A DNA stretch of 64,000 bases from Actinostola sp. cb2023 (lineage: Eukaryota; Cnidaria; Anthozoa; Actiniaria; Actinostolidae). The notes beneath the pieces are model-generated. The model had not been told where the DNA came from. It worked only from the letters and a program-made list of their open reading frames with translations, and ran no database searches. Made by a program: the position numbers and the translations under genes. The stretch is from contig JAUJYZ010000075.1 in NCBI GenBank assembly GCA_033675265.1, positions 1-64,000 of the forward strand, read 5' to 3'. Below are positions 1-11,702 of the stretch, piece by piece. The first letter of the stretch is position 1, and every line of letters begins with the position of its first letter.

Positions 1-845
1 TTTAGTTGTATGAGAAATCATCTTTTGTATGATGAGAAATCATCTTTTAGTTGTATGAGAAATCATCTTTTAGTTGTATGAGAAATTATCTTTTAGTAGT
101 ATGAGAAATCATCTTTTAGTTGTATGAGAAATCATCTTTTAGTTGTATGAGAAATCATCTTTTAGTTGTATGAGAAATCATCTTTTAATTGTATGAAATC
201 ATCTTTTAGTTGTATGAGAAATCATCTTTTAGTTGTATGAGAAATCATCTTTTAGTTGTATGAGAAATCATCTTTTAGTTGTATGAAATTATCTTTTAGT
301 TGTATAGAAATCATCTTTTAGTTGTATGAGAAATCATCTTTTAGTTGTATGAAATTATCTTTTAGTTGTATGAGAAATCATCTTTTAGTTGTATGAGAAA
401 TCATCTTTTAGTTGTATGAGAAATCATCTTTTAGTTGTATGAAATTATCTTTTAGTAGTATGAGAAATCATCTTTTAGTTGTATGAGAAATCATCTTTTA
501 GTTGTATGAGAAATCATCTTTTAGTTGTATGAGAAATCATCTTTTAATTGTATGAAATCATCTTTTAGTTGTATGAGAAATCATCAGTTTTAGTTGTATG
601 AGAAATCATCTTTTAGTTGTATGAGAAATCATCTTTTAGTTGTATGAAATTATCTTTTAGTTGTATGAGAAATCATCTTTTAGTTGTATGAGAAATCATC
701 TTTTAGTTGTATGAAATTATCTTTTAGTTGTATGAGAAATCATCTTTTAGTTGTATGAGAAATCATCTTTTAGTTGTATGAGAAATCATCTTTTGGTTGT
801 ATGAGAAATCATCTTTTAGTTGTATGAGAAATCATCTTTTCGTTG
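1..845. repeat. 23-bp tandem satellite
   Basis: About 36 head-to-tail copies of a 23-bp unit (ATCTTTTAGTTGTATGAGAAATC without the last few bases in short variants). A recurrent shorter variant of 19-20 bp lacks part of the GAGAAATC segment. The array runs off the left edge, so its full length is unknown, and it ends at a degenerate unit (CTTTTCGTTGTAGAG). No coding potential is visible. Confidence 0.97.
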
Positions 846-1157
846 TAGAGATGCTTCAGTTTAGATTTATTCCCATGAAATCGTTGTATAAATGTATAAC
901 ATCGATGTATTGACGTATAAAACTGATGTATGCACCTTCATTTATGTTGTATTGCATATAACATCGAATTAGACACTTTCAACATTTTGTCCGTAAAAAA
1001 CCTTCATACAGAACAGAAGCGTAAGACAGGGCATGCTCGAGAATCCAGCGGTGCTCTTCGGCGCGGGCTCGGATGATCGCCCCGCCAGAGAACCGCTTGA
1101 GAACTTGCCTGCTAGAACGACTTCTAGGGCGTGATATGCACCCAAGCACATCAACCC

Positions 1158-1369
<212 letters not shown>

Positions 1370-1647
1370 TCGGGCAGAATTCTATTGTTTTCGGAGACAT
1401 TTACTTACTGACGCTAGCTAAAATGCGAGCAGTTGGAATAATTAGTATGGATGATTGACTACGTTGATTTTGATTGGTTAACGACTATCACTTCAGGGAC
1501 TACGGTATTCCCAGCATACATTTTGACAGCTGCCAATCTTACTGCTTTGGGAACGTAAAATTCCCTGTGGTTGTTAATTAAAATCTCATAGACAAATTAT
1601 GTCTCTGATTTTTTTTTGCTGAGACCCCAAAGGACTTTGTAAATGTC

Positions 1648-1897
1648 ATAGTATATAAGACGAGGTTCTATACCTTCATTTTATTCCTCTACGCACTTCA
1701 TTTACTTAGCGAAAACAAGGTTCGTTTTTTTCCAACCTCCTCAGTTCGCTAAAGGCTAATGCGTTGAACGCATTAGTTCAAAGTATTAGATATTTAGAGA
1801 ACTGAGGAGGATGAAACAAATGAAACTAGTTTTCGCTAATTAAATGAAGTGCGTAAAGGAATAAAATGAAGGTATTGAACCTCGTCTTATATACTAT
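1648..1897. mobile_element. Foldback (MITE-like), about 250 bp
   Basis: The arms are imperfect inverted repeats that begin ATAGTATATAAGACGAGGTTC on the left and end with its complement on the right. A second inner stem (AACCTCCTCAGTTC / GAACTGAGGAGG) lies inside. The loop holds a segment (CATTAGTTCAAAGTATTAGATAT) closely resembling the linker of the tandem array at 4056-5057, so the two are related. No coding capacity. Confidence 0.8.
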
Positions 1898-2159
1898 AAC
1901 AAATTATGACCGGCTAAGATTTTGAATTTGGTGCTTAAAATAACTGAACTGATCCAAGGTCTTCAAGTGAATTAATCATTGAGTGACGCTTTAGAAGCCG
2001 ATTCAGCGAGACTGAGATCATGTCATTCTAGATGACGAATACATTGCCAGAAATATGGGACATTAGCCAGCGGTTTCCTCGGGCTCAGCATTTTGTCCCA
2101 AAACTCGCTAAAAACAGTTCTAATTGCTAAATAAATGACATACAGATCTTAATTAGCGT

Positions 2160-2285
2160 TAATCTTTGTTTAGAAAGCAAGTTTAGAACTTCAAAATATC
2201 AAAAAGACTGACTTTATTTAACGACGGTCGATCAAAATATGACACAGGAAGCCCAACACAGAAATAGAGGGTGTACACCAAAATA
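2160..2285. repeat. Dispersed repeat, copy 1 (partner at 32612-32750)
   Basis: This segment (TTTAGAAAGCAAGTTTAGAAC through CACAGGAAGCCCAACAC and AAATAGAG) is repeated with modest divergence and one extra insertion at 32612-32750. The CACAGGAAGCCC core also recurs at 5787, 8293 and 35938 in other contexts, so it is likely a terminus of a non-autonomous DNA element family. The remaining sequence from 1898 to 3100 shows nothing I can name. Confidence 0.6.
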
Positions 2286-3109
2286 CATCGAAATTTTACC
2301 CTTCAAGTTCTCGGACTACTTGTGTGCAATCGCAGAATGCACTAAGAACTCATGTAAACAGGAAAATGGCAGATGGTGAAGATCTTCATTTACGGACAAC
2401 CTTCCCTTCAGATATGGCCTGTCTTGGAGGATGACGAAAAGTGACTTTTAGGGATGATATCCACGCTCTTGGAACCAACTAGATTTGACAAAATGGGGAT
2501 GTTTCTACGTGAAATGTGTGCACCAAACATTGCTGTTGAAAGTTCGAGTCCGACACGGCATGTTAGACTGACTGATAGTTCATGAAATTGAAATTACCCA
2601 ACACAGGTTAAGACATTTTACAGAAGATATATGGGGGATTCGTTCAGATAATCAACTCAATTATTGAAGCTCATGGAACCAGGTAGCACAATAATTGTAA
2701 CCACAGTTATGGTTATCTAAATAAATGTGTTTGCTCATTCGCTGTCAATTTTTAGTCCGACAAAAGAAAACCATCAGATCGTTAACTAAGTCATTTGCAA
2801 AAAACTGAAGTTCGCCATACACTAAAAGTTTCTTATACGATACTATCGCCATTACGGCTACTACTGCGCATGCTCGCTCAGACATATATTTCTGGTGATG
2901 AATACACATAACCTAATAAAACTTATATATTCGTGTCAAACATGGAACGATAAGTTTAGTTACGTGTTGCATGGTCGTCACCGGGTTGTGACATTACATA
3001 ATACAGTTGCATGGCAACCAGAAAGAAAGTCAAAAATCAGAAAATCACTATTACAGGTGGTTTACGGTCATATCTCGAACTCCGATACTTCAAATCTTCT
3101 ATAGCTTTA

Positions 3110-3560
3110 ATATAACAAGACGCTCAATGAGCGTTCACTCGGGCATTGTGAAAAGGAAAATGTCAGTTGTTCGAGGAAGTACTTGAAAATGAATGCCAGT
3201 TGGTTGAAGAACAAGGACAATGTCAGCTGCGCGAGGAGAGACCTGACAATGACTGACAGTTGCGTGACGAGGGAGACTATGTATATACATGTATGTGTCG
3301 AGTTCATTTGATTTGCCTTTGAGTTCATTTGATTATACCTTTTGACTTTGAGTTCAATTGATTTGATTTTGATGAGTTTGTGTAAAGGCCCCCTCTCTAG
3401 CTTCAGATCCCGAAACGTCGAGTTTGGAATCGAGTTCGGGTTCGAGTTACGGTTCGAACGTCGAATAAAACAAGGACATCTTCTTCAATACAATATAATT
3501 TCTCTGACGTCATGACAATCAGTGACAGTTGAGTGACGAGGGAGACTATTAGTCCGGTGA
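3110..3560. repeat. Degenerate short direct repeats
   Basis: A low-order repetitive stretch. Diverged copies of AATGTCAGTTG(C)GCGAGGAG follow each other at 3160-3260, and TGACAGTTG(C/A)GTGACGAGGG occurs at 3251 and 3521. GAGTTCATTTGATTT is repeated three times at 3299-3370, and GAGTTCGGG-like words cluster at 3418-3460. The left edge has the ACGCT-loop-AGCGT hairpin seen at the ends of elements at 31861, 32934, 33749, 35273 and 42948. Non-coding as far as I can tell. Confidence 0.5.
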
Positions 3561-3964
3561 GTACGAACATGATACGTCTTGAGGTTGCATAGGTCAGATG
3601 GTTCCGATAACGGCCTCGCGTTTGTTTTTTTTAAAATATATTTTAAGCGAGCTTCTAGTCCTTTTACCACTTCTAGTCATTGAACGATGAACTAGAATCC
3701 TGACCTTTTAATAGCTTGAAGATCTACAGCTGCTTTCAAAACTAAGATTCAAAATCTACTTGAGTCCTGTTTCTCGTTTATCTTTTCAAATCTGCTGAGT
3801 AATCTTGAAACTCCGGATACGATTAAATACGTCGCATACTCGTCATTTTGGAGCCGAACAAAACTACTACTACTACTACTACAACCGAAATCCGCATTTT
3901 CTAACTCGGGTGGCCTGCGGCCTGGGCCCGAGTAATTATAATCACAATTGACGAAGAAACATAG

Positions 3965-4055
3965 ATAATCGTTGATGTTTTTGACTTCAATAACTCATGA
4001 AAGCCGTAACGCTGAGTGTTATTGTGTTCATCTTGACTGCTGCTAAACTTAATTT
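3965..4055. repeat. Dispersed repeat flanking array; copies at 5855 and 6112
   Basis: The segment GATGTTTTTGACTTCAATAA followed by a diverged tail (AGCCGTA, TGTTAT, GCTGCTAAACTTA, CGATATATA) occurs three times: here, at about 5855-6000 and at about 6112-6235. It appears to be the left part of the element whose inner portion expanded into the adjacent 99/106-bp array. Confidence 0.65.
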
Positions 4056-5057
4056 CACCGATATATATAGAGAATACTTCATGGAAAATGCGAGTGTACG
4101 GCTTTTATTCACTCGTTATGAAGTATCAGAGTATTGAACCAATTAGTTCAAAGCATTAGATATATATAGAGAATACTTCATGGAAAATACGAGTGTACGG
4201 CTTTTATTCACTCCGGCGCCGTTATGAAGTATCAGAGTATTGAACCAATTAGTTCAAAGCATTAGATATATATAGAGAATACTTCATGGAAAATACGAGT
4301 GTACGGCTTTTATTCACTCCGGCGCCGTTATGAAGTATCAGAGTATTGAACCAATTAGTTCAAAGCATTAGATATATATAGAGAATACTTCATGGAAAAT
4401 ACGAGTGTACGGCTTTTATTCACTCGTTATGAAGTATCAGAGTATTGAACCAATTAGTTCAAAGCATTAGATATATAGAGAGAATACTTCATGGAAAATA
4501 CGAGTGTACGGCTTTTATTCACTCGTTATGAAGTATCAGAGTATTGAACCAATTAGTTCAAAGCATTAGATATATATAGAGAATACTTCATGGAAAATGC
4601 GAGTGTACGGCTTTTATTCACTCGTTATGAAGTATCAGAGTATTGAACCAATTAGTTCAAAGCATTAGATATATATAGAGAATACTTCATGGAAAATGCG
4701 AGTGTACGGCTTTTATTCACTCCGGCGCCGTTATGAAGTATCAGAGTATTGAACCAATTAGTTCAAAGCATTAGATATATATAGAGAATACTTCATGGAA
4801 AATACGAGTGTACGGCTTTTATTCACTCCGGCGCCGTTATGAAGTATCAGAGTATTGAACCAATTAGTTCAAAGCATTAGATATATATAGAGAATACTTC
4901 ATGGAAAATACGAGTGTACGGCTTTTATTCACTCCGGCGCCGTTATGAAGTATCAGAGTATTGAACCAATTAGTTCAAAGCATTAGATATATATAGAGAA
5001 TACTTCATGGAAAATACGAGTGTACGGCTTTTATTCACTCGTTATGAAGTATCAGCG
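4056..5057. repeat. 99/106-bp tandem array, 10 copies
   Basis: Ten units start (AGAATACTTC) at about 4071, 4170, 4276, 4382, 4481, 4580, 4679, 4785, 4891 and 4997. Units are 99 or 106 bp; the difference is one 7-bp block, CGGCGCC, inside CACTC-GTTATG. Each unit carries its own inverted pair ATACTTCAT / ATGAAGTAT. An inverted partial copy follows at 5065-5120, so the array grew from a foldback element. It is non-coding. Confidence 0.95.
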
Positions 5058-5109
5058 AAAACTTCATTTTCTGATACTTCATAACTCGTGTATAAAAACT
5101 GTACAAAGC

Positions 5110-5780
5110 ATTTTCCATGCTGTATTGTGTTTATTATATACATACTGAGATTTCAAAACCCACATGAAAACTGTTTGAAATTCTCGGCGAAACTTGTTTG
5201 TTTTCTTTGGGCAGAACATGCACAAAGACATTAATTGGCTCCACTGACATCCGTTGGTTTCATGTTTCTTGTACCATTTGGTACTACACGACCACGACCA
5301 GACAACAATATTCAAATAAAATGAACTCATAGTGCCAGGTTCTGATTTTATTCATAGCTGTTATAGTGAGTAAACCTCAGTATGTATATAATAAACTTCT
5401 ACTCTGACTAATCCTTCAAATATTAGCTTTGCTCATTATATGTATGAGTCCTAGAAATAAAGAGAATGATGCTTAGGCAATAAACTACACAGTTTTCAGC
5501 TCGCGATTACATGCGTATCCAATGATAGAGTCAACACTTTGACTCGACTTTACTCTTTGACTCGACTTTACTCTCAGAATCATAGTTATCGTTTACAGCA
5601 TTTAGAGTGTTTGAAGCGATTGAAGCGGTGAAATTATAATGAAATACAATACACCAATCACTAATTATTAAAACAGTACAAAAAGGCAAAAGGAGGACTT
5701 ACAATCTGTGTGATCCTTAGACTAACGATGAAGAAAAAACATGACTCTACCGACGTCGATGCAACGTACGTATTCCATGT
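5110..5780. other. Unassigned stretch
   Basis: AT-rich sequence with no recognisable gene. A short direct repeat (TTTGACTCGACTTTACTCT, two copies) lies at 5538-5573. An 83-codon minus-strand frame at 5079-5330 overlaps the inverted end of the neighbouring array and has no family features. Confidence 0.5.
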
Positions 5781-6002
5781 GCTACACAGGAAGCCCGGTT
5801 CCTAAATTTGGGGACAGAGGGATCCCAATCCCGAACAAATGAACATAGATCACCGTTGGTGTTTTTGACTTCAATAACTGCAAGCCGTACTGTGTTATTT
5901 GTGAGTCAGTTATGATTGTGTTGTGACTTGACTCATCTCGGCTGCCGCTAAACTTACGTTTGCCGATATATACTTCTACTCTGACTAATCCTTTGAATAT
6001 TA

Positions 6003-6120
6003 GCTTCACTTAGCCTGCGTAGCCCGGCGCTGGGAAGAAAAGGAGGGGAAGAGAAAGGAGGGGAGGGGAGGGGAAGGAGGACTGGGGAGGGGGGGGAAGG
6101 ACGGGGAGGGGATTGATGTT
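6003..6120. repeat. Purine-rich GGGGA tract
   Basis: About 90 bp of GGGGAGGGGA-type sequence on the plus strand with runs of G, inserted between two copies of the dispersed repeat that begins GATGTTTTTGACTTC. The G runs are of a kind that can form G-quadruplexes, which is inference only. The following stretch to 7020 contains nothing I can identify beyond a short ATT run at 6893-6915. Confidence 0.7.
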
Positions 6121-7028
6121 TTTGACTTCAAATTGAACTGAAGCCGCACTGTGTTGTTTGTGATCAGGTGACTTATTGTGACTTATGACTGCCGGTAAAA
6201 CTATATACTTTTACTCTGCCCGATCCAAATCTTAGTTGTACTAATTAAAAAAAACATTCTATGATTATTAGAAATAAAGACCGTTTACGGACTATGAGCA
6301 GGATCGATCGAGGGTTCTATGAGCTCTGAAGAAAGCTTTTGTTCAAGAATAGTGATGTCGTGATGCCGATCGTGGTTCTGATGGGCGGAGTTTAGTCTCT
6401 CTGCTGATACTCCCGGGAGATTTACTCACCTAATTAGTATGCGTTTTGAGCCCCTGAAGTTCCAGAAAAACATCGAATTTCATACCAGAAATATTAATCA
6501 AATCTTGACACAAATATGATATAATAAGGAACATTTCCCCGTGATATTTTTTTGATATGTTAGAAAGACGCAAAATTACCAGCCGAACAATATCTACTCC
6601 CCATTGAATTTCGGCCAAAATGGCCAAAATTCAGGAAATTGTTCATACCAAAAGTTTTCAAATAATATGAGTTTGTTTTCAGTTTACGAAAGTATAATAC
6701 TTCTTCTTCAAAAGCCCGACAATTTATTTTCGATTAAACAAAATCTCATTCCACAAATCGGACTTTTCTTGGCTGCTATGGCCATTTTGGCCTTTCTTTG
6801 TAAATGAGCGCGCGCATTCAAGTAGAACATTGGATTTGGCGCTTTTAAGATCGTTAAAGTCCCGGATGATATCGCCTCATTCTGCCCGATGTATTATTAT
6901 TATTATTATTATTACCCGGCTCCTTCTTACCTTCCACAGTAGCACGTATAGTAAGTATCAATGCCAAAAAGATCAACGCCGTGTCCATTGTGAAATTGAT
7001 CAGCTGTAATAGAAAACGCTATTAAAAC

Positions 7029-7056
7029 AAACAATACAATACAATACAATACAATA
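7029..7056. repeat. (AATAC)n microsatellite
   Basis: Five to six AATAC units in a row, close to the left edge of the foldback at 7151. Confidence 0.85.
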
Positions 7057-7216
7057 ACTTTTATTTAAATACGATATTATTTAAAGCTAAAGCTTGTGGG
7101 GTCGCGTGGAACAGAAATTTCAAAAAACAAAAAAAACATGATTAAAACATATGACATTAAAAATTGGTTGTCTCTAGATCTGGCTTATCTATTTGTTATA
7201 TATTACAGCTACAAAC

Positions 7217-7246
7217 GTTTCGATCCTTCCTCGGATCTTCTTCAGT
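7217..7246 (-). ncRNA. Hammerhead-ribozyme-like core (left arm)
   Basis: On the minus strand CTGAAGA (7245-7239) matches the CUGANGA core. It is followed by stem II (GATCC, loop, GGATC) and by GAAAC (GAAA at 7221-7218). I could not place a convincing stem I with a GUH cleavage site beside it, so activity is doubtful. Confidence 0.45.
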
Positions 7247-7252
7247 GTAACA

Positions 7253-7283
7253 CTGAAGAAGATCCTAGGAAGGATCGAAACGT
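7253..7283 (+). ncRNA. Hammerhead-ribozyme-like core (right arm)
   Basis: CTGAAGA at 7253-7259, stem II GATCC/GGATC with loop TAGGAA, and GAAACGT from 7277. It is the mirror copy of the motif on the other arm; the loop differs by a single base. The core residues are intact, but the stem I partner is missing. Confidence 0.45.
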
Positions 7284-7522
7284 GTGTAGCTTTAATAACA
7301 AATAGATAAGCCAGAGACAACCATTTTTAATGTCATATAATGCATCCTGGCTGCAATTACAAGATGATTGCAACAGACAAAGATGTACGTACATCTTTGA
7401 GGGTTGAAAAGGTCTATAAAGACGAAACCAGTTCCCAAATGATGATCAACAAAAGTGCGTAAAATTAAAATTAAAAGATGTTTAGAACCTCAATAACCTT
7501 AATGACAGTAGTCTAATTGTTT

Positions 7523-7702
7523 TAGTAGAAACCAACTAGCATGCTACCTTCGAATTTATACCAATATCTATTGATTTTCGCTTTGTTTTTGTTCAAAACG
7601 CTTTTTCGCTACTCACTATCTATCACTCAATAGATAGTGAGCACGTTAGCCAATCAGATTGCAGGTTTCGTGAACAGATAGTATGCTAGTTGGTTTCTAC
7701 TA
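7523..7702. mobile_element. MITE with TAGTAGAAACCAAC termini, about 180 bp
   Basis: Terminal inverted repeats TAGTAGAAACCAACTAGCAT (left) and its complement at the right end, separated by about 140 bp. The interior holds a second short inverted repeat (CACTATCTAT / ATAGATAGTG) and the phrase CCAATCAGATTG. Short non-coding DNA with terminal inverted repeats is typical of a non-autonomous DNA transposon. The stretch from 7703 to 8110 shows nothing I can name. Confidence 0.75.
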
Positions 7703-8204
7703 ATCTGTATTAGACCGTATTACGAGTATGGAATTGTAAATATAGCCAAGGACTAAAATTCAATACTGAGTTAGTGAACATGTGGTGCATTTATTTTTCA
7801 CTACGAACAACCATTTGTATATTCTGGGCCACGTTTCGATTTCAAAACACGTTGATTTCCTCGATTTCACAAACTCAGCAATATAAAAACGAACAAATAC
7901 ACTTTAAGACAGAAAAGTTCCAAGTCCAACTGATATAATTCTCTTCCCGGTCTCTTGGATATGGGTGAAGCAGGTTCGAAGCGGCCGGCTATACTATTAA
8001 ATTGCTGAGGTTTTATTAAAGTAGCACTGGACCAAATCATATATATATTGTGAAATATACAATACACACAGTAAATAAAAACAAATCAGTAATTAACCAT
8101 GAGAGTCACAAATTTCGGGGAATAATGACTTTCGCCGAAGAGAGAGCGTTTATGGAATGATTCGAAGTCGAGCCTGATAGATCCCTCATTATTCTAGTAC
8201 AGCA

Positions 8205-8316
8205 AATTTTCTAGGCGCATGCGCTGTAGAACCCAGTTGGCGAATTGAGGTCAACGACGACGACCGGACTGCATTTTTAGAGTCGGGCCTTGCACAGGAA
8301 GCCCGACTAATAACAA
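8205..8316. repeat. Dispersed element end, copy with CACAGGAAGCCCGACT
   Basis: GGCGCATGCGCTGTAGAACC and the downstream GTCAACGACGACG, ATTTTTAGAGTCGG and CACAGGAAGCCCGACTAAT blocks are shared with 35845-35957. The end can form a hairpin, AGTCGGGC/GCCCGACT, just before CTAAT. It is probably one end of a non-autonomous element whose other end begins AGACGCTCTACTAGCGT. Confidence 0.65.
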
Positions 8317-8339
8317 ATTTGAATCACTTAATTATTGGA

Positions 8340-8420
8340 ACATTAAATTGCAACACGCTACGTTGCGACCGATACCATCGGTCTTCATCAGGCAACTGAT
8401 GATGAGTTTCAATTCATCCT
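8340..8420 (-). mobile_element. Penelope-like terminal-repeat fragment
   Basis: A short piece carrying a hammerhead-like core on the minus strand at 8360-8392, next to ACGTAGCGTGTTGCAATTTA. No coding part of the element is present; the call rests on the ribozyme-like motif. Confidence 0.4.
8360..8392 (-). ncRNA. Hammerhead-like core with GCAA in place of GAAA
   Basis: On the minus strand CTGATGA (8391-8385) is a perfect core. It is followed by a strong 7-bp stem II (GACCGAT / ATCGGTC) and then GCAACGT (8366 onward), where GAAAC is expected. The A13-to-C change should disable catalysis, so this looks like a decayed ribozyme. Confidence 0.45.
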
Positions 8421-8447
8421 CATTCGTATTCTTTATATAAAGTCTAC

Positions 8448-8598
8448 TAGAGCAAATTTCGTATGACTGTGAAAAACCACGGCACACGGCACGGCACGGT
8501 CACGGCACGGATTCATTCGAAATCCTAAATCATCACGGTCACGGCACGGCACGTCCGTGCCGTAAGTTTTTCACTGCAGTCATACGAAATCTGCTCTA
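8448..8598. mobile_element. MITE with internal CACGG repeats
   Basis: Terminal inverted repeats TAGAGCAAATTTCGTATGAC (left) and its near complement at 8579-8598, about 150 bp in total. The centre holds several CACGG(CA) units on each side, forming further inverted repeats (GGTCACGGCACGG). Non-coding. Confidence 0.8.
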
Positions 8599-8639
8599 AT
8601 AAGGGAATGCCGTCTCATATTGGTATCGTATCATTGACC

Positions 8640-9245
8640 TCTTTGTTCCCAGTACGGGACGACATACATGTTCATGATTGGGTTCGATTGAAGACGTTCA
8701 AGTAGCGAGAAACGAGCGGGGAAAACACAGCAACTTTGTTTTAATGCGCCATCTTGTAGAACTACACTACACGAGGTACATTCTAAGACTGCAATGCAGT
8801 ATTGTGCATCGGCACTTCACCTGTTTTCACGTCGTAGATTGCCGTCGAGGACGTCAACGTTCGATTTGAGCCGTTATTCGTCAGTGCGCGCGCTGTCGTC
8901 CTCACGTTCCCGTCCTAGATTTTTCTCGTGCGTAAGGTCCTAGTATTTTTGATGTGCGTCCCAAGGGTAACGTATCTAGGATAAATTAAAATGTCTATGT
9001 GGTGCATGCACTCGTCCTCGCTCTTCGATGTTTCGATATTTGGCAGGGTACTGCGCCTTCTCTCGTTACCTCGTCCCCAGACTTTAACACACGATACCCA
9101 TATAAGGAGTAGTTAGCAGAGGAAGCTATTCTATTGTACCTTCGTGGTGAACTATTTGTAGGTGGCATGTGCAATTAAGATATCCAATAAAAACATAGTG
9201 TCCCCGATTAGTGGAGCACTTGTGCTCTGCTAGAAGGTTTTCTGA
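8640..9245. other. Unassigned, possibly a retroelement end
   Basis: No gene is recognised. The right end reads CCAATAAAAACATAGTG, GTGCTCTGCTAGAAGG and TTAATAAAG directly into an ATT tract, the layout expected of a LINE or SINE 3' end with a microsatellite tail. A 63-codon frame at 8678-8869 has no family features. The LINE/SINE reading is inference. Confidence 0.35.
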
Positions 9246-9249
9246 CACA

Positions 9250-9590
<341 letters not shown>

Positions 9591-9608
9591 CTTCACGCTA
9601 CTGTAGTT

Positions 9609-9761
9609 GCCTCGGTAGCTCAGTGGGTAGAGCACCTGTCATGAAATCGGGGTGTTGTGGGTTCGAATCCCGCTCGAGGCGTCTGATTTTTTCCGAACAT
9701 TTGTTCTGTATATTCTCCATCAGTTTTCATTTCTATACATATATCATAGTTCTTATCATTC

Positions 9762-9822
<61 letters not shown>

Positions 9823-9825
9823 AGC
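9609..9825 (+). mobile_element. tRNA-derived SINE
   Basis: A 72-nt tRNA-like head (9609-9680) is followed by about 80 bp of unrelated body and an ATT-repeat tail (about 9762-9819). The head has a 7-bp acceptor stem (GCCTCGG/TCGAGGC with one wobble), an A-box-like TAGCTCAGTGGG and a B-box GGTTCGAATCC. The anticodon arm pairs poorly and U33 is not in place, so it is not a functional tRNA. The GCCTCG start recalls elongator Met tRNA. The RNA polymerase III boxes would drive its own transcription. Confidence 0.8.
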
Positions 9826-11700
9826 AAACTCAATGGTGCCTATTGAAAAACATTATGTATTGAGAAGACATGTGTTGTTGGTAAGGTACCGTGTGCATTA
9901 TATCCACTACTTTCGCGTGTTCGCCGAGTACGTTGTCAGATTTTCCCTTTTAATTCACCTGAATTTTCTAAAACGCCTACAACTGTCTGTTTGGTAGTTT
10001 TAAGACATTAAAATAGACGAAACGTTTGCTTATCACTTAACATTAGTTTTGATGAAAACATTTATTGACCTCTTAACAAAACGACAAGTGGACGAGAGCG
10101 TGTGGCTGTTATGATCGATGACGCGGGTCGATTCGCCCTAATTAGTTGAACTGATACAATATTTACAAAAATACCTGTTAGCTGTGGAATCTGCTCATTC
10201 AACAAACAAATTTCGCTAAAACTAGACGACTTTTTGTCATTTAATTTTGTATTATTTAGGATTTAAATGTACAATTCATTTGCAAGTATCAAAGGATTTG
10301 AACAGGGAACAGAGAAACATTCCCTGTTCATTCTCCATACATCTATTTAACCAAAAGAACAATTGTAACATGAAGAGAATCGATTACATAGTGCTCTGTA
10401 TTGGTGAACACACTTTATTTAAGCGCATATATCTCTCTTTTCGACGTTTGACTATCTGGCAATATATAATATAAACAATATTTAGTTACTATGCATTATG
10501 ATATTTTGAGCAATTTAGTGGATAGTATGATTATAAACCATTGACTATCTTATGTTTTTTTCGGGGCTTGTTAACACCTAGTCCAGAGGCTACTTTACCA
10601 AACAACAGCACTCCGATCTCTTACCGCTGCTTCACTTTCAAGCTTAATTTTCGAATTAAGATCAGGATGATTTTGTGCGATTTTGTCCACTTAATTTCTC
10701 TATAATATCTTGATTTCGTATCTAAATGTAAATATTTGTTTTACTGTCACAACCTAAACTCTATGATCGTTTGGAGATTTAGAAAATTACTCTATCGTAA
10801 CACAGTACGTACCTTAGTGTGGAAAATATTTCTTGGCCAAGACAAAGGCTCAGTGCACAATGGATAATCCGGCTTGGGACGTTTATCTGCTTTGCTGGGG
10901 TTTTAGGTCGACGGAAGCATCTACTTGTGGAGACAAACTGGAAAGTGTGATCTCAGTGTAAAGGTAAATTGGTCAATGATGCACAAAGACCCGCCCTTAG
11001 TGATCCGTCTTTGGCCATTTGGCGAGATCCATATAATAAGGAGTTGTTTGGGAAATTGAAATTCCAAAGCCTGCTTTTTCCCTCGTTTCTGAATACAAAG
11101 GTAAAGGCCTAGGAGTAGAAGACAACCGAGTATATCAAGGCATTGACCGCACAGTATAGGAGAGTCAGTACAAATGTTCGCTGTTGTTTGTTGCTGCTGA
11201 TCAGAAGTCCTTATGTAATGCATTCTTATTCCTGTCAGTTAGGGCGATGCGAACAACTAAGAAATATTTAATATAATTAAGAATGAGTTTTAGTGGTTTT
11301 GCAAGATCTGAAAATATTTAAAATGAACAAAATGAGCGAAACACACAGACATAGCCACAGCCATGGCTAAATCAATAAATACAATTTGTTTTGGGGTATT
11401 TTGTCAAACCTGTTGTTTTCCTTGTGCATGACCGCAAAGGATTATGAGACATTGGTTATGTATGAGACATGGTTATGTATGGAGAGCGACCTAGACCCAG
11501 TAGCAAATTATTGGAATTTCTGAATTTTCCGGTTGTCACACCTTGCATGCAAAATATGCCATGGTGGGTCGCAGAATCCATCTGTTAACGAACTGGGAAA
11601 TCACTTCAATACACGACACATTTGCGTGTTTGACTAACAGTTTAGCAAAGGACTCTCATTATGAGCGGTTATCTTATTTATAGAAGTTTGCCCGTTATAA
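9826..11700. other. Unassigned 1.9-kb stretch
   Basis: AT-rich DNA with no recognised gene or repeat. A 100-codon minus-strand frame at 10921-11223 has no domain I recognise and no splice context that convinces me. The duplicated word AACAGGGAACAGAGAAACATTCCCTGTT at 10300-10330 forms a small hairpin. Confidence 0.4.
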
Positions 11701-11702
11701 GG

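Larger units (their letters stand above)
7151..7336. mobile_element. Foldback made of two opposed Penelope-LTR-like arms
   Basis: Two arms of about 85 bp are near-perfect inverted copies (ATGACATTAAAAATTGGTTG on the left, its complement at 7317-7336). Each arm, read outward from the centre, carries a hammerhead-like core: CTGAAGA, a stem of GATCC/GGATC, then GAAACGT. Hammerhead motifs are known in the terminal repeats of Penelope-like elements, so the structure looks like two such terminal repeats joined head to head. Confidence 0.7.

Noticed and set aside
5079..5330. 83-codon minus-strand ORF
   Set aside because: It overlaps the inverted end of the 99/106-bp array and has no family features.
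9609..9680. Functional tRNA gene
   Set aside because: The acceptor, D and T arms are tRNA-like, but the anticodon arm pairs poorly and lacks U33, and the unit continues into a body and an ATT tail as in a SINE.
10921..11223. 100-codon minus-strand ORF as a gene
   Set aside because: No recognised domain, no supporting splice sites, and codon use looks like that of the surrounding non-coding DNA.
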